A DNA stretch of 64,000 nucleotides from Planctomycetota bacterium. Its GTDB lineage: Bacteria > Planctomycetota > Phycisphaerae > Phycisphaerales > SM1A02. Location of the stretch: NCBI GenBank assembly GCA_021414025.1, contig JAIOPG010000001.1, positions 35,872 through 99,871 of the forward strand, in the 5' to 3' direction. Shown piece by piece: positions 37,390 to 45,702 of the stretch (positions within the stretch are counted from its first letter, which is position 1; each line of letters opens with the position of its first letter). Position numbers and translations under genes: made by a program. Under the pieces are notes generated by a model, which was given only the letters and a program-made list of their open reading frames with translations, had not been told where the DNA came from and did no database searches.

Positions 37390-37984
37390 TCAGCAGGATC
37401 GCCATGCCCAGCAGCAGCATGGTGTCGGCGCCATTGAAGATCCACGGAAAGAGCTCGGTGCTGCCGCCGGGCCAGTGCAGCCCGAAGGGCAGATGCCAGC
37501 GCGGCGTCATGAAGAGGAAGTCGCGGACCGCGCCATAAACGAGGCGGTCGTAGAGATTGCCGATGCCCCCCGCGAGGACCAGGCCGATGCCGATGTGCGC
37601 CACCCGGTTCTTGGCGGCGGTCCACCAGCCGAAGATCCAGAGCGCCGCCATCACCGCGATGATGGTGAAGGCGATGAAGACCATCCGGTTCTGCTGTCCC
37701 ATGCCGAAGACCGCGCCGTGGTTGAGGACCAGTCGAAAGTCCAGCAGATCCCACGGCAGCGCCTTGACGCCCGCATGGAAAGGAAGCCGATAGGAAGGAT
37801 TGCCCGCGATGTCGTCGTAGGCGAGCGTGATGGGCTGGTCGGAGACGCAGCGGAAGGCCCAGCTCTTGGAGGCGAGGTCGATCGTCAGCCCCGCCGCAAA
37901 CACAAACAACAAAGTCCGCCACGCCGACGGGGACCGGCACGCGGGCACGAATGGTGTTGGGGTTGCCTCCGCGTCCGGGCTCAA
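37316..37984 (-). CDS. lspA: Lipoprotein signal peptidase II
   Basis: A 222-residue membrane protein with four hydrophobic segments. Family motifs include LTIDLASKSWAF, VLNHGAVFGMG, AGGIGNLYDRLVYG with the first catalytic Asp and FNGADTMLLLG with the second. It cleaves lipoprotein signal peptides; several candidate lipoproteins are encoded nearby. The TTG start overlaps the stop of the DksA-like gene (TTGA), and an insert of about 25 residues (around VSDQPITLAYDDIAG) makes it longer than typical. Its C-terminal tail overlaps truB on the opposite strand. Confidence 0.9.
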   Translation of the reverse strand: MSPDAEATPTPFVPACRSPSAWRTLLFVFAAGLTIDLASKSWAFRCVSDQPITLAYDDIAGNPSYRLPFHAGVKALPWDLLDFRLVLNHGAVFGMGQQNRMVFIAFTIIAVMAALWIFGWWTAAKNRVAHIGIGLVLAGGIGNLYDRLVYGAVRDFLFMTPRWHLPFGLHWPGGSTELFPWIFNGADTMLLLGMAILLINAQRREETPKVAKDSEAPPASVQ

Positions 37985-38817
37985 CGAGTCACGCCTCGCT
38001 CGATCATGCGCGCCGCCTCGACGGTGTACTTGGCGAGGGGATTCGCGTCCAGGCGAGCCTTGGGGATGGGCTTGCCGGTGAGCTGGCAGACGCCGTAGGT
38101 CTTGTCGTCGATGCGCGAGATGGCCTCGTCGATCTCCGCCAATTTCACGCGGTCGCTCGCGGCGAGATTGAGGGCGAACTCCTGGTCAAAGGTGTCGGTG
38201 CCGACGTCGGCCATGTGCAGCGGCATGTTGCTGAGATTGCCGCCGTTGGAGCGCAGGGCCTCGTCCTCGAGACCCTCCACACGGCCGATCAATTCGTTGC
38301 GCCGCGTGATCAGGATGCCGCGGTGCTCGGCGAGCTCCTTCGGCGTCAGTCGCGTCTTGATGCTCAGGATGTCAATCTCCTCGGCGGCCTTCTCGCGGTC
38401 GCCGGCGGGAAGCTTCAGGCGCTTCTTCTTGCCCTTGGGCATGCCCTTGCTGCTGAGCATGCGGACGCGGCGCCCGTTGATCACCACGTACCCGGCCTGG
38501 TCGGCCTTCTGCGTGATCGCGGTGGCGGCGACCGATCGTGCGGTCGACATGTCGATCTTCGGCGTGCGCTTGCCCTTCTCCTCGGGCGGTATCTGCTTGG
38601 GCATGGGGCGCGGCGCGTTCTTGCCGATGGGCGGCGGCGGCACTCGGTTGGGATGCTTCTTGGTCGGCGGCGGCGACGGGTAGGCCGGCTTGGCGACCAT
38701 CTTCGAGCTCTTGACCACGGTGACCTTGGATTTGTGCGCAGATTTCTTGGAGCTCTTGGCCTGTGAAACCGGTGACTTCTTCTTGGCGGGCTTCTTGTTC
38801 GACTTCTTGCTTGGCAC
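37981..38817 (-). CDS. TraR/DksA-like protein with a lost zinc site
   Basis: A 278-residue protein starting at GTG 38817 with AGAGGA upstream. Residues 1-95 are Lys/Ser/Pro-rich and disordered-looking. Residues about 155-278 match the DksA/TraR fold: a coiled-coil region (LTPKELAEHRGILITRRNEL, VKLAEIDEAISRIDD), then YGVCQLTGKPIPKARL. Only the first Cys of the canonical CxxC...CxxC finger is kept (CQLT; the second pair is AKYTVEA). DksA relatives bind RNA polymerase through the secondary channel. Here the role may differ. It is coupled to lspA. Confidence 0.75.
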   Translation of the reverse strand: MPSKKSNKKPAKKKSPVSQAKSSKKSAHKSKVTVVKSSKMVAKPAYPSPPPTKKHPNRVPPPPIGKNAPRPMPKQIPPEEKGKRTPKIDMSTARSVAATAITQKADQAGYVVINGRRVRMLSSKGMPKGKKKRLKLPAGDREKAAEEIDILSIKTRLTPKELAEHRGILITRRNELIGRVEGLEDEALRSNGGNLSNMPLHMADVGTDTFDQEFALNLAASDRVKLAEIDEAISRIDDKTYGVCQLTGKPIPKARLDANPLAKYTVEAARMIERGVTR

Positions 38818-38937
38818 AACAAATTCCTCTATGCAGGTGTTTTGAACCGACTTCGCAGTGGAGCGCGGCTTTTTCTCTTCACGTTGAAGGGTGTGCGATT
38901 GTCCTTGTTTGGCCCTGCCAAGTCAACCGACGCCTTT

Positions 38938-39915
38938 TCAGGTCGCCGTGCCGCCCTGGTGCGAGCCGATGTTGCGGATTTTCTCGAAGCGGAGACGGAC
39001 CAGCGTGTCGGGGGCGAGGTGCTGCAGCTCGCGGATGGAATCAACCACCCAACCCTGCAGCCGCTCGGCGGTCGCCTGGGGATCGCGGTGGGCTCCGCCG
39101 TTGGGTTCGGGAATGATCGCGTCGATCAATCCGTTGCGCAAGTTGCACTCGGCGGTCAGGGCCAGGGCCTGCGCCGCGGAGTTGTTGGTCTGCTCGTTGG
39201 CCTTTTTCCAGAGGATCGCGGCGCAGCCTTCGGGGCTGATCACCGAGTACCAGCTGTGCTGCAGCATGGCGATGCGGTCGCCCACGCCGATGCCCAGAGC
39301 GCCGCCCGATCCGCCCTCGCCGATGACGACGCAGACGATCGGCGTGCGCAGCCGGCTCATCTCGCGCAAATTGACCGCGATCGCCTCCGCCTGTCCGCGC
39401 TGCTCGCTGTCGAGTCCTGGATAGGCGCCGGGCGTGTCGATCAGGGTCACGATCGGCAGGTTGAATTTCTCCGCCAGCTTCATCTTGAGCAGGGCCTTGC
39501 GGTAGCCCTCGGGGTTGGCGCAGCCGAAGCGGCACTTGATCCGCTCCTCGGTGGTGCGGCCCTTGTGGTGGCCCACGACCAGGCACTTCAGGCTGCCGAT
39601 GCGGGTGAAGCCGGTCACGATCGCCGGATCGTCGCCGAAGCGCCGGTCGCCGTGCAGCTCGCACCAGTCGCGGCAGATCATGCGGACGTAGTCCAGGGTC
39701 TGCGGCCGCTGCGGATGTCGGGCCACGCGCACGGTTTGCCAGGGCGTCAGGCTGGCGTAGGTTTTCGTGAGCAGGCTTTCGCGGGCCTGGCGCATGGTGC
39801 GCAACTCGTCGGCGAAGCGGTCGGCATCGTTTCCCGCCTCCATCGCCTCGATCTGGATCTCGATCTGGGCGACCGCCTCCTCGAAATCCAGCGTGACTAG
39901 GCCTGCTTTGGACAT
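38938..39915 (-). CDS. accA: Acetyl-CoA carboxylase carboxyltransferase subunit alpha
   Basis: 325 residues from the ATG at 39915 (MSKAGLVTLDFE). The carboxyltransferase core shows TLDYVRMICRDWCELHGDR, IDTPGAYPGLDSEQRGQA, GEGGSGGALGIGVGD and SVISPEGCAAILWK. AccA joins AccD to transfer CO2 from biotin to acetyl-CoA, making malonyl-CoA for the FabF pathway. An in-frame start 21 codons upstream would run into the downstream end of the GT9 gene. 19 bp separates it from GT9 on the same strand. Confidence 0.95.
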   Translation of the reverse strand: MSKAGLVTLDFEEAVAQIEIQIEAMEAGNDADRFADELRTMRQARESLLTKTYASLTPWQTVRVARHPQRPQTLDYVRMICRDWCELHGDRRFGDDPAIVTGFTRIGSLKCLVVGHHKGRTTEERIKCRFGCANPEGYRKALLKMKLAEKFNLPIVTLIDTPGAYPGLDSEQRGQAEAIAVNLREMSRLRTPIVCVVIGEGGSGGALGIGVGDRIAMLQHSWYSVISPEGCAAILWKKANEQTNNSAAQALALTAECNLRNGLIDAIIPEPNGGAHRDPQATAERLQGWVVDSIRELQHLAPDTLVRLRFEKIRNIGSHQGGTAT

Positions 39916-39934
39916 CGGAGCGATTCTAGCAAAT

Positions 39935-40957
39935 TCACCTCTTCGAAGCGCGCCAATGGGCAACGCGATCGAGCACATCCTGCACGGAAATGCGCTCCAT
40001 ACGGCCCTGGCGATGCGCGAAGGTCATCTGCGGCGCCTCGCCGGGCTCGTGATAGGTGTCCACCAGAAGTTTGGGATCGCTGCGCCACGGACCGACGCGA
40101 GCCGGACTGTTGTAGCCATAGAGACCGATGACCGGTTTGCCCAGCGCCGCGGCAAGATGCAGCGGGCCGGTGTCGGGAGAGATGACGAGATCGCAGCCGT
40201 CGAGAATTGAAACCAGTTTGCGCAGGCCGGAGCCGAGCGCGTTCATGGGCGGATGCTTGCACTCTGCAGCGAGCTTTTCACCCAGCGCCGTTTCCCGCGG
40301 CGAATTGCCGCCGACCAGAATGCATTGAAGGCCCTGCGCCGCCAGCGCGTCGATGAGGTCGCGCATGCGATCGGGCATCCAGTCCTTCATGGGATTGCTG
40401 GTGCCGGCGACGAGGGCGACCCGCGGCGTCGCGACGCCCGCGAAGAACTCGCTCTGCCAGGCGCGCTCTTCCGGCCACGGTCCGATGTTCCAGCGCAGCG
40501 GCTCGGACGGCACCTCGATGGCGTCGAGGAACTCAAGAAAGTGCGCCTGCACGTGGTTGAGCGGCTTCGCGGGAATCTTCGCGTTGGTGAAGAGCCAGTT
40601 CAGCTCCTTGGCGCGGGCGCGGTCAAATCCCAGCTTGACCGGGCTCCGGCAGAGTGCCGTGATGATGCTGGCCTTCATGTAGCACTGCAGATTGATGACC
40701 AGATCGAAGGGGCGGGAATTGAGCTGCTTGCGCAGATTCCAGAATCCGCGCCAGCCTGCCTTGCGGTCGAAGACCAGGATCTCGTCCACATCCTTGTGGC
40801 CGCTCACCAGCGCGGCGCCGGGCGCCTGCAGGATCCATGTGATGTGCGCCCGCGGCCGGTGCCGCTTGATCGCCGTGACCACCGGCAGCGCGTGGACCAC
40901 ATCGCCGATCGCGCTCATCATGACAATGCAGATGCGAGGTTGCTCGGAGAGTTTCAT
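39935..40957 (-). CDS. Glycosyltransferase family 9 (heptosyltransferase-like)
   Basis: A 340-residue protein from ATG 40957. The GT9 GT-B fold is shown by ICIVMMSAIGDVVHALPV at the N-terminus and SPDTGPLHLAAALGKPVIGLYG near the C-terminus, the ADP-heptose binding region. It likely adds heptose or a related sugar to LPS core at the inner face of the inner membrane. It overlaps the upstream LPS-type kinase by 4 bp (ATGA). The pairing supports an LPS core role. Confidence 0.85.
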   Translation of the reverse strand: MKLSEQPRICIVMMSAIGDVVHALPVVTAIKRHRPRAHITWILQAPGAALVSGHKDVDEILVFDRKAGWRGFWNLRKQLNSRPFDLVINLQCYMKASIITALCRSPVKLGFDRARAKELNWLFTNAKIPAKPLNHVQAHFLEFLDAIEVPSEPLRWNIGPWPEERAWQSEFFAGVATPRVALVAGTSNPMKDWMPDRMRDLIDALAAQGLQCILVGGNSPRETALGEKLAAECKHPPMNALGSGLRKLVSILDGCDLVISPDTGPLHLAAALGKPVIGLYGYNSPARVGPWRSDPKLLVDTYHEPGEAPQMTFAHRQGRMERISVQDVLDRVAHWRASKR

Positions 40958-41832
40958 GCGCGGGCCTCCACTTCGGAGATCAGCGACGAGACTTGCTCCG
41001 CCGTCATGGGCAGATCGCCATGCCGGGCGCGCTTTCGCAGCGAACGCGCGAGTCGTGCTTGGTTGGCCACTCGTGTCCTCGCGACTTGGTCGGGACTCCA
41101 GGTCACGTCCTCCACGTCGAGCACATGGGCGATCACCGAGTCGTCCTTGTGGGAAAGGAGAATGTTTCGAGCGTTGAGGTCGCGGTGGCGCAGGCCGCTG
41201 GCAGCGCATTGCTCAAGCAAGGTGCGAACCGCTGCGATCGCCCGCGCATGCTGCTGCGGCGATGGCCGGCGGGCCAGAAACGCGATCAGATCCTCGCTGT
41301 TCTCCACAAGGACCGTGATGAAGTCCATGCGAAGAAAGGGGCCCAGCGTGTAGAAGGCGACGCCGACGATTTCCGGAGTGGCAATGCCAAGCTGGCGGAT
41401 GAGATCGGAGTTCTGGATCTCGATTTTCGCACGGTGCTCCCCAACATAACGGTCACCCGCGAAGAACCGCCACCATCCGCCGTGGCAGCAGCGGCGCACC
41501 ACCAGGGTCCGCGCGAGCGCCGGAGACTTCCACGAGGCCACTGCCCCGCGGCCACGAAATTCTTGACTGCCCGCGGAGGCGCGAGCCAGCTCGATGAGCG
41601 GTCCGGTCGAGCCAACGAGGGCTTGCGCGATGGGTTTCACCCACTCAGGACGCAGCCAGCTTGTCCCACAGGGCAGATCGTGCTGCGTGAAGCCGGTTGG
41701 TGGCGGGGACTTTTTCAAGAGCGGATCTCGGCGTGCAAGCGGTTGAAAATAGCCCGCCCCATGTGGAAAGTCGAATGAAGGGCGCGCGAGCCATTCGGTT
41801 GAACCACAGCACAATGTTGCATTCGAAGGCAC
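40954..41832 (-). CDS. LPS/Kdo kinase-like protein (WaaP/KdkA type)
   Basis: About 292 residues. The protein-kinase-like core includes VVRRCCHGGWWRFFAG, the helix region KIEIQNSDLIRQLGI, LRMDFITVLVENSEDL and the catalytic loop GLRHRDLNARNILL followed by HVLDVEDVTW. This is the pattern of the lipopolysaccharide kinase family that phosphorylates Kdo or heptose. The start is uncertain: the GTG at 41832 leaves 9 bp to the divergent proC; a TTG at 41814 is possible. It heads a minus-strand run with GT9, accA, the DksA-like gene and lspA. Confidence 0.78.
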   Translation of the reverse strand: MPSNATLCCGSTEWLARPSFDFPHGAGYFQPLARRDPLLKKSPPPTGFTQHDLPCGTSWLRPEWVKPIAQALVGSTGPLIELARASAGSQEFRGRGAVASWKSPALARTLVVRRCCHGGWWRFFAGDRYVGEHRAKIEIQNSDLIRQLGIATPEIVGVAFYTLGPFLRMDFITVLVENSEDLIAFLARRPSPQQHARAIAAVRTLLEQCAASGLRHRDLNARNILLSHKDDSVIAHVLDVEDVTWSPDQVARTRVANQARLARSLRKRARHGDLPMTAEQVSSLISEVEARA

Positions 41833-41841
41833 AATACAGGA

Positions 41842-42687
41842 ATGCCCAACTCCACCGCGCCGCATGAGCAGGACTCGCACGGCGCCGCCGCACGCCGTCT
41901 TGCGGTTCTGGGCTTCGGCAAGCTCGCCTCGGCGCTGGTGCGCGGCTGCCTGGCCACGGGATTTTTGAGCGCGGGCGAGATCGTGGTCTGGGCCCGCAGC
42001 GACCGGCGCATGGCCGAGGCGAAGTCGCTGGGGTTGAAGCTCGCCGGCGTCGAAGAGTGCGCGCGGAGCGCCCACGCGCTGCTGCTTTCGGTCAAGCCGC
42101 AGTTCTTCAACGAGCTGGCGCCGAGAATTGTGCCGCGACCGCAGGCCACGGTGATCAGCGTGATGGCCGGTTGGAGCTGCGGACAACTCGCACAGCGCCT
42201 GAACGTTGCCCACGTCATCCGGGCAATGCCCAACGTGGCCGCAGAGGTCCGCGCCGCAGTCACGGCGCTTTCGATTCCGGAATCCTGCCCCCCTGCTTCG
42301 CGCGACTTCGCCGTGAAACTCTTCGAGTCCGTGGGACGGGTCGAGCTGCTCCACGAAACCCATCTCGACGCGGCGACAGCGATCTCCAGTTCGGGTCTCG
42401 CTTACCTCTGCCTCTTCATCGAGGCGATGGAGCGCGCGGCAGTCCGGCTTGGACTTCCCGCCGACGTGTCCAAGAGCCTTTCGCTGGATGTGCTGCAGGG
42501 CGTGGCAAAAAGCGTCGCGTCGGGGCGGATCGATCCCGCGGCGCTGCGCGCGAGCGTCACCAGCCCCAATGGAACCACCGCGGCGGCGCTGGCGGTCTTC
42601 GAGTCCGGGGAATTCACGCAGCTCATCCATCGCGCCGCCCAAGCCGCGCGCGATCGCGCCGCCGAGCTTGGTCGATCCAACGCCTGA
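41842..42687 (+). CDS. proC: Pyrroline-5-carboxylate reductase
   Basis: A 281-residue protein. An N-terminal Rossmann motif (LAVLGFGKLASALVRG), LLLSVKPQFF, VISVMAGWS, HVIRAMPNVAAEV and the C-terminal dimerisation helices with ISSSGLAYLCLFIEAM and SVTSPNGTTAAAL all match ProC. It reduces P5C to proline with NAD(P)H in the cytosol. Length is normal. It stands alone on the plus strand between minus-strand operons. Confidence 0.92.
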   Translation: MPNSTAPHEQDSHGAAARRLAVLGFGKLASALVRGCLATGFLSAGEIVVWARSDRRMAEAKSLGLKLAGVEECARSAHALLLSVKPQFFNELAPRIVPRPQATVISVMAGWSCGQLAQRLNVAHVIRAMPNVAAEVRAAVTALSIPESCPPASRDFAVKLFESVGRVELLHETHLDAATAISSSGLAYLCLFIEAMERAAVRLGLPADVSKSLSLDVLQGVAKSVASGRIDPAALRASVTSPNGTTAAALAVFESGEFTQLIHRAAQAARDRAAELGRSNA

Positions 42688-42721
42688 TTCCAGTTCGATT
42701 TCGAAAATCGCGACCGCGCGG

Positions 42722-43825
42722 CTAGAAATCACGCTTGGCAAAGAGCCGGCAGCCCAGCCCAATCGTGGCCAGCTCGAAGAGGACGGAGGTGCCCACGATC
42801 CAGGAGACACTGCGCGAGCGCTGGTCCTCCTCGATCGCCGCGATCACCATGCTGTCCTTGGCCCGGGTGTTCCCGAATCCCCCCCTGCCCCGTCGCCGCT
42901 GGTTCTTCTGGGTCTCGACGGCCGCCTCCTCCTCGTTGTCGTCGCTGAAATCCTTCATGTTGGAGGCTTCCAAAGTCCAGCGCTGAATCAGCGAGGTGGT
43001 CTCGTCGGTCTTGGGCAGGATGGTCTTGAAGGCAAACACGATGCGATGCCAATACTGCAGATTGGCCAGCGTCGACTGGTCGCGCTCGAGCTCGGCGTCC
43101 AGGTCGGAGACATCGACCTCGGCGTTGACGGCCTTGCGCTTCACCTTCATCGTCTCGATCGCCTTGCACTCCTCCATCTGGGCGATGCGGAAGCCGTTGA
43201 CGATCGACTCCGCCGAGTTGATCAAGAACAAGAATCCCCAGAAGAGGATGGTCAGCAGCAGCGCCGCGATTCCGGAGCGCGTCACCGTGCCCAGCAGCGC
43301 GCTCATCGCGAAGAGGTAGGAATAGAGCAGGGTCACCAGCGGAATCGCCAGGAAGAGCCCGGGCTCCCAGGCGCCGCCGCGGATGCCGATCACCAGGAAA
43401 CTGGCCAGGCAGAAGGCCGCCACCTGCAGCGCCGTGAAGAGCAGTCCCGCTGTGAATTTGTAGATGTAGAGCCGCCACCGCGGCACGGGCCGTGCCAGCA
43501 TGTTTTCGACCACGCCGCTGGAGACCATCTCGGGGAACATGCCGGCACTGCTCACCAGGGCCAGCAGGCAGGCGAGCCAGCCCAGCCAGAACTTCACCCC
43601 CAGATTGTTGAACATGATCTTGTAGAACTCGGCGGTCGTGAAGGTGTTTGAATTGAAGATTGGAAGCTCGAGCGTGTACCAGAAGATGGTCACGCCGCGC
43701 TCGTTCAATCCGACGACGCCGAAGACCGCCACCACCAGCAGCGACAGGATCATCGAGAGCATGAACAATTTCTTGGCGACAAGCTCGCGGTATCCGTCCA
43801 CCAGGATTGCCAGGAATGCCGTCAT
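42722..43825 (-). CDS. ABC-2 type exporter permease with a large polar insert
   Basis: A 367-residue protein. It has about six hydrophobic segments: one at the N-terminus (LFMLSMILSLLVVAVFGVVG), four between about 75 and 190 and one at the C-terminus (SWIVGTSVLFELATIGLG). Between about 190 and 335 there is a long polar stretch with SDLDAELERDQ and an Arg/Gly-rich run QRRRGRGGFGN. It pairs with the ATPase at 43822-44817 (4-bp overlap). Substrate unknown. Confidence 0.8.
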   Translation of the reverse strand: MTAFLAILVDGYRELVAKKLFMLSMILSLLVVAVFGVVGLNERGVTIFWYTLELPIFNSNTFTTAEFYKIMFNNLGVKFWLGWLACLLALVSSAGMFPEMVSSGVVENMLARPVPRWRLYIYKFTAGLLFTALQVAAFCLASFLVIGIRGGAWEPGLFLAIPLVTLLYSYLFAMSALLGTVTRSGIAALLLTILFWGFLFLINSAESIVNGFRIAQMEECKAIETMKVKRKAVNAEVDVSDLDAELERDQSTLANLQYWHRIVFAFKTILPKTDETTSLIQRWTLEASNMKDFSDDNEEEAAVETQKNQRRRGRGGFGNTRAKDSMVIAAIEEDQRSRSVSWIVGTSVLFELATIGLGCRLFAKRDF

Positions 43826-44817
43826 GATCCGGCTCCCGGCGGCGGGGCCCGCCCCGTGGCGGGATCGACGACGACCTTCATGAAGAGTTCTTCGAGTCCC
43901 TGGCGCATCGGCACCAGGGCCACGATCTCGCCGCCTGCGACGCGCACCGCGTCCAGCGCCGGCTGCACCGCTGCTGCGTCCAGGTCGCCGAACACATATT
44001 GATGCGTCCCGTTGCCCGTCGGCGCCGGGGCGATGGTCATGCCTCGGAAGGGAAGGGGCTTGGCGTCGCTGGAGACCCAGCGCACGGTCAGTTCCTGCCG
44101 CGAACCTTCGCCTTGCAGATCGACCAGGCTGCCCTGCTTCACCACACGGCCCTGCACCAGAATGGCCACGCGGTCGCAGACCTGCTCCGCCTCGCCCAGC
44201 AGATGGCTGTTGAGGAACACGGTTCGGCCCTCGCTGCGCATCTGGATCAGCAAGTCACGGATTTCCACGCGGCCGACCGGATCCACGCCGTCGGTGGGCT
44301 CGTCAAGAAAGACAATCTGCGGATCATTCACCAGGGCCGCGGCCAGGCCCGCCCGCTGCCGCATGCCCTTGGAGAAGACATTGACCCTCTTATCCATCCA
44401 ATTGCGGAGCCCAACGCGCTCCAGCAGCTCGGCGGTGCGCTTTTTCCTTGCAGCGCGCTCGACACCCGAAAGCGCAGCCACGAACTCCACCGCCTGCCGC
44501 GCCGTGAGATAGGGCGCCAGCCGGTGCTGCTCGGGCAGATATCCGATTCGGGCGAGCGTCTTCTTGTCGCCGATCGGCCGCCCCAACATGAGGCCCCGCG
44601 CCACCGTCGGCCGGACCACGGTCAACAGCACCTTCACCAGTGTGCTTTTGCCCGCGCCGTTGGGTCCCAGCAGTCCGAAGATCTCCCCCGCTCCGACAGT
44701 CAGCGCGACGTCACGCAGGGCATGCGTGCTGTTCCCGTACACCTTCGAGATGCACTCGAGGGCAATGACCGGTTGATTCGGGCTCGTCACCACGCGATGA
44801 GCATACCGCTCGATCAT
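43822..44817 (-). CDS. ABC transporter ATP-binding protein
   Basis: A 331-residue ABC ATPase. Walker A LLGPNGAGKSTL, signature FSKGMRQRAGLAAAL and Walker B QIVFLDEPTDGVDP, then the H-loop in LNSHLL. The C-terminal extension (about 220-331) is that of the ABC-2 exporter subgroup. The ATG at 44817 is the first in frame, but it lies inside a strong hairpin; GTGs eight and nine codons later (44793 and 44790) are alternatives that leave the ABC domain intact. It drives the permease encoded next. Confidence 0.88.
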   Translation of the reverse strand: MIERYAHRVVTSPNQPVIALECISKVYGNSTHALRDVALTVGAGEIFGLLGPNGAGKSTLVKVLLTVVRPTVARGLMLGRPIGDKKTLARIGYLPEQHRLAPYLTARQAVEFVAALSGVERAARKKRTAELLERVGLRNWMDKRVNVFSKGMRQRAGLAAALVNDPQIVFLDEPTDGVDPVGRVEIRDLLIQMRSEGRTVFLNSHLLGEAEQVCDRVAILVQGRVVKQGSLVDLQGEGSRQELTVRWVSSDAKPLPFRGMTIAPAPTGNGTHQYVFGDLDAAAVQPALDAVRVAGGEIVALVPMRQGLEELFMKVVVDPATGRAPPPGAGS

Positions 44818-44846
44818 CCCGGCGGAGGCTTGCGCCCCCGCCGGGA
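44817..44846 (-). promoter_or_regulatory. Hairpin over the ABC ATPase start region
   Basis: TCCCGGCGG (44817-44825) pairs perfectly with CCGCCGGGA (44838-44846) around a 12-nt loop. It starts 15 bp past the stop of the lipoprotein gene and reaches the ATG at 44817. There is no U-tract, so it is not an obvious intrinsic terminator; it could mask the start codon. Confidence 0.45.
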
Positions 44847-44861
44847 CCTCCCTCGAATGCT

Positions 44862-45533
44862 CTAGCGACAGCGCTGATGGATGCTCGTCTCCAGCGCAGG
44901 CTTGCCCAGGGGCCCGCACCATCGGACGTCGAGGATTTCGCCGTTGAGCCGCGTGACCACGACGGGAATCGGCGCATCGACGCGGATGCTCCACGTGCCG
45001 AACTCGTTCTCGAAATCCATCGCGCCGAGTCCGCGTCGCAGCGCCGCCCGGACGACGCTCTCCAGGTCGCCGCCGACGATGATCTGCCACTGCTCCGTGC
45101 CCTCCATCCGCTCGAAGAGCTCCGCGGTGTCCGCCAGGAAATCGGCGGAAATGCTGAACTCGCCGCTGCCGACGGCCTCCGCCTCGAACTCGTCCACTTC
45201 GCCGGAAGGCTGCCGCGCCGTCAGCACGGGCGGCTTCGCGGTCGGCTTCTTGGCGAAGAACTTGCCCTCGACTTCATAGAGGCTCTCCCCTCCATGCTTG
45301 GGCACCCATTCCTTGATCGGAAGCCCCTGTTGCGTTTTGCCGTAGTAGTGCACGTCGTAGTTCAACAGGTTCGGAAGCATGTTGGGCCGGAACTCGATTT
45401 CCCAATGCTCGACGGTGGTTCCATCCGGGCGCGTCACCTTTTCATAGGTCGTCGTGCATCCGCCCATTCCGATCAAGACACAAACCGAAGCCGTCAGCAC
45501 GCCGATCGCCGCAATCCATTTCCACTGGTTCAT
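44862..45533 (-). CDS. Lipoprotein of unknown function
   Basis: A 223-residue exported protein. A signal peptide with lipobox IGMGGC puts the lipidated Cys at about residue 26. Downstream is a soluble region with no recognised domain (HWEIEFRPNMLPNLL, YDVHYYGKTQQG, FGTWSIRVDAPIPVVVTRLN). GAGGGAGAG lies just upstream of the ATG. It precedes the ABC exporter genes on the same strand with 44 bp between, so it might be a periplasmic partner. Confidence 0.72.
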   Translation of the reverse strand: MNQWKWIAAIGVLTASVCVLIGMGGCTTTYEKVTRPDGTTVEHWEIEFRPNMLPNLLNYDVHYYGKTQQGLPIKEWVPKHGGESLYEVEGKFFAKKPTAKPPVLTARQPSGEVDEFEAEAVGSGEFSISADFLADTAELFERMEGTEQWQIIVGGDLESVVRAALRRGLGAMDFENEFGTWSIRVDAPIPVVVTRLNGEILDVRWCGPLGKPALETSIHQRCR

Positions 45534-45640
45534 GGTTCTCTCCCTCTAGGTTTTCGATCCGCCGGCGTACGCCCGCCGACCTTGCGGGAACTTTGACCGC
45601 ATTCCCGGGCGCTTGGGAAAGAACCGCTCTTTTTCCGCGA

Positions 45641-45661
45641 CATTTCGCATTTTGCGAAATG
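45641..45661. repeat. Perfect inverted repeat upstream of the UbiD gene
   Basis: CATTTCGC-ATTTT-GCGAAATG, with 8-bp arms and a 5-nt loop, AT-rich in a GC-rich region. It lies 41 bp before the UbiD-family start at 45703 and 107 bp from the divergent lipoprotein start, so it could be an operator for either. Confidence 0.55.
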
Positions 45662-45702
45662 GCATTTGCCCTCCGCGCCGCTTGAGCATTGAATGGACGC
45701 CA

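Noticed and set aside
41842..42810. Upstream extension of the LPS-type kinase frame
   Set aside because: It is antisense to proC; a GTG at 41832 gives a kinase of normal length.
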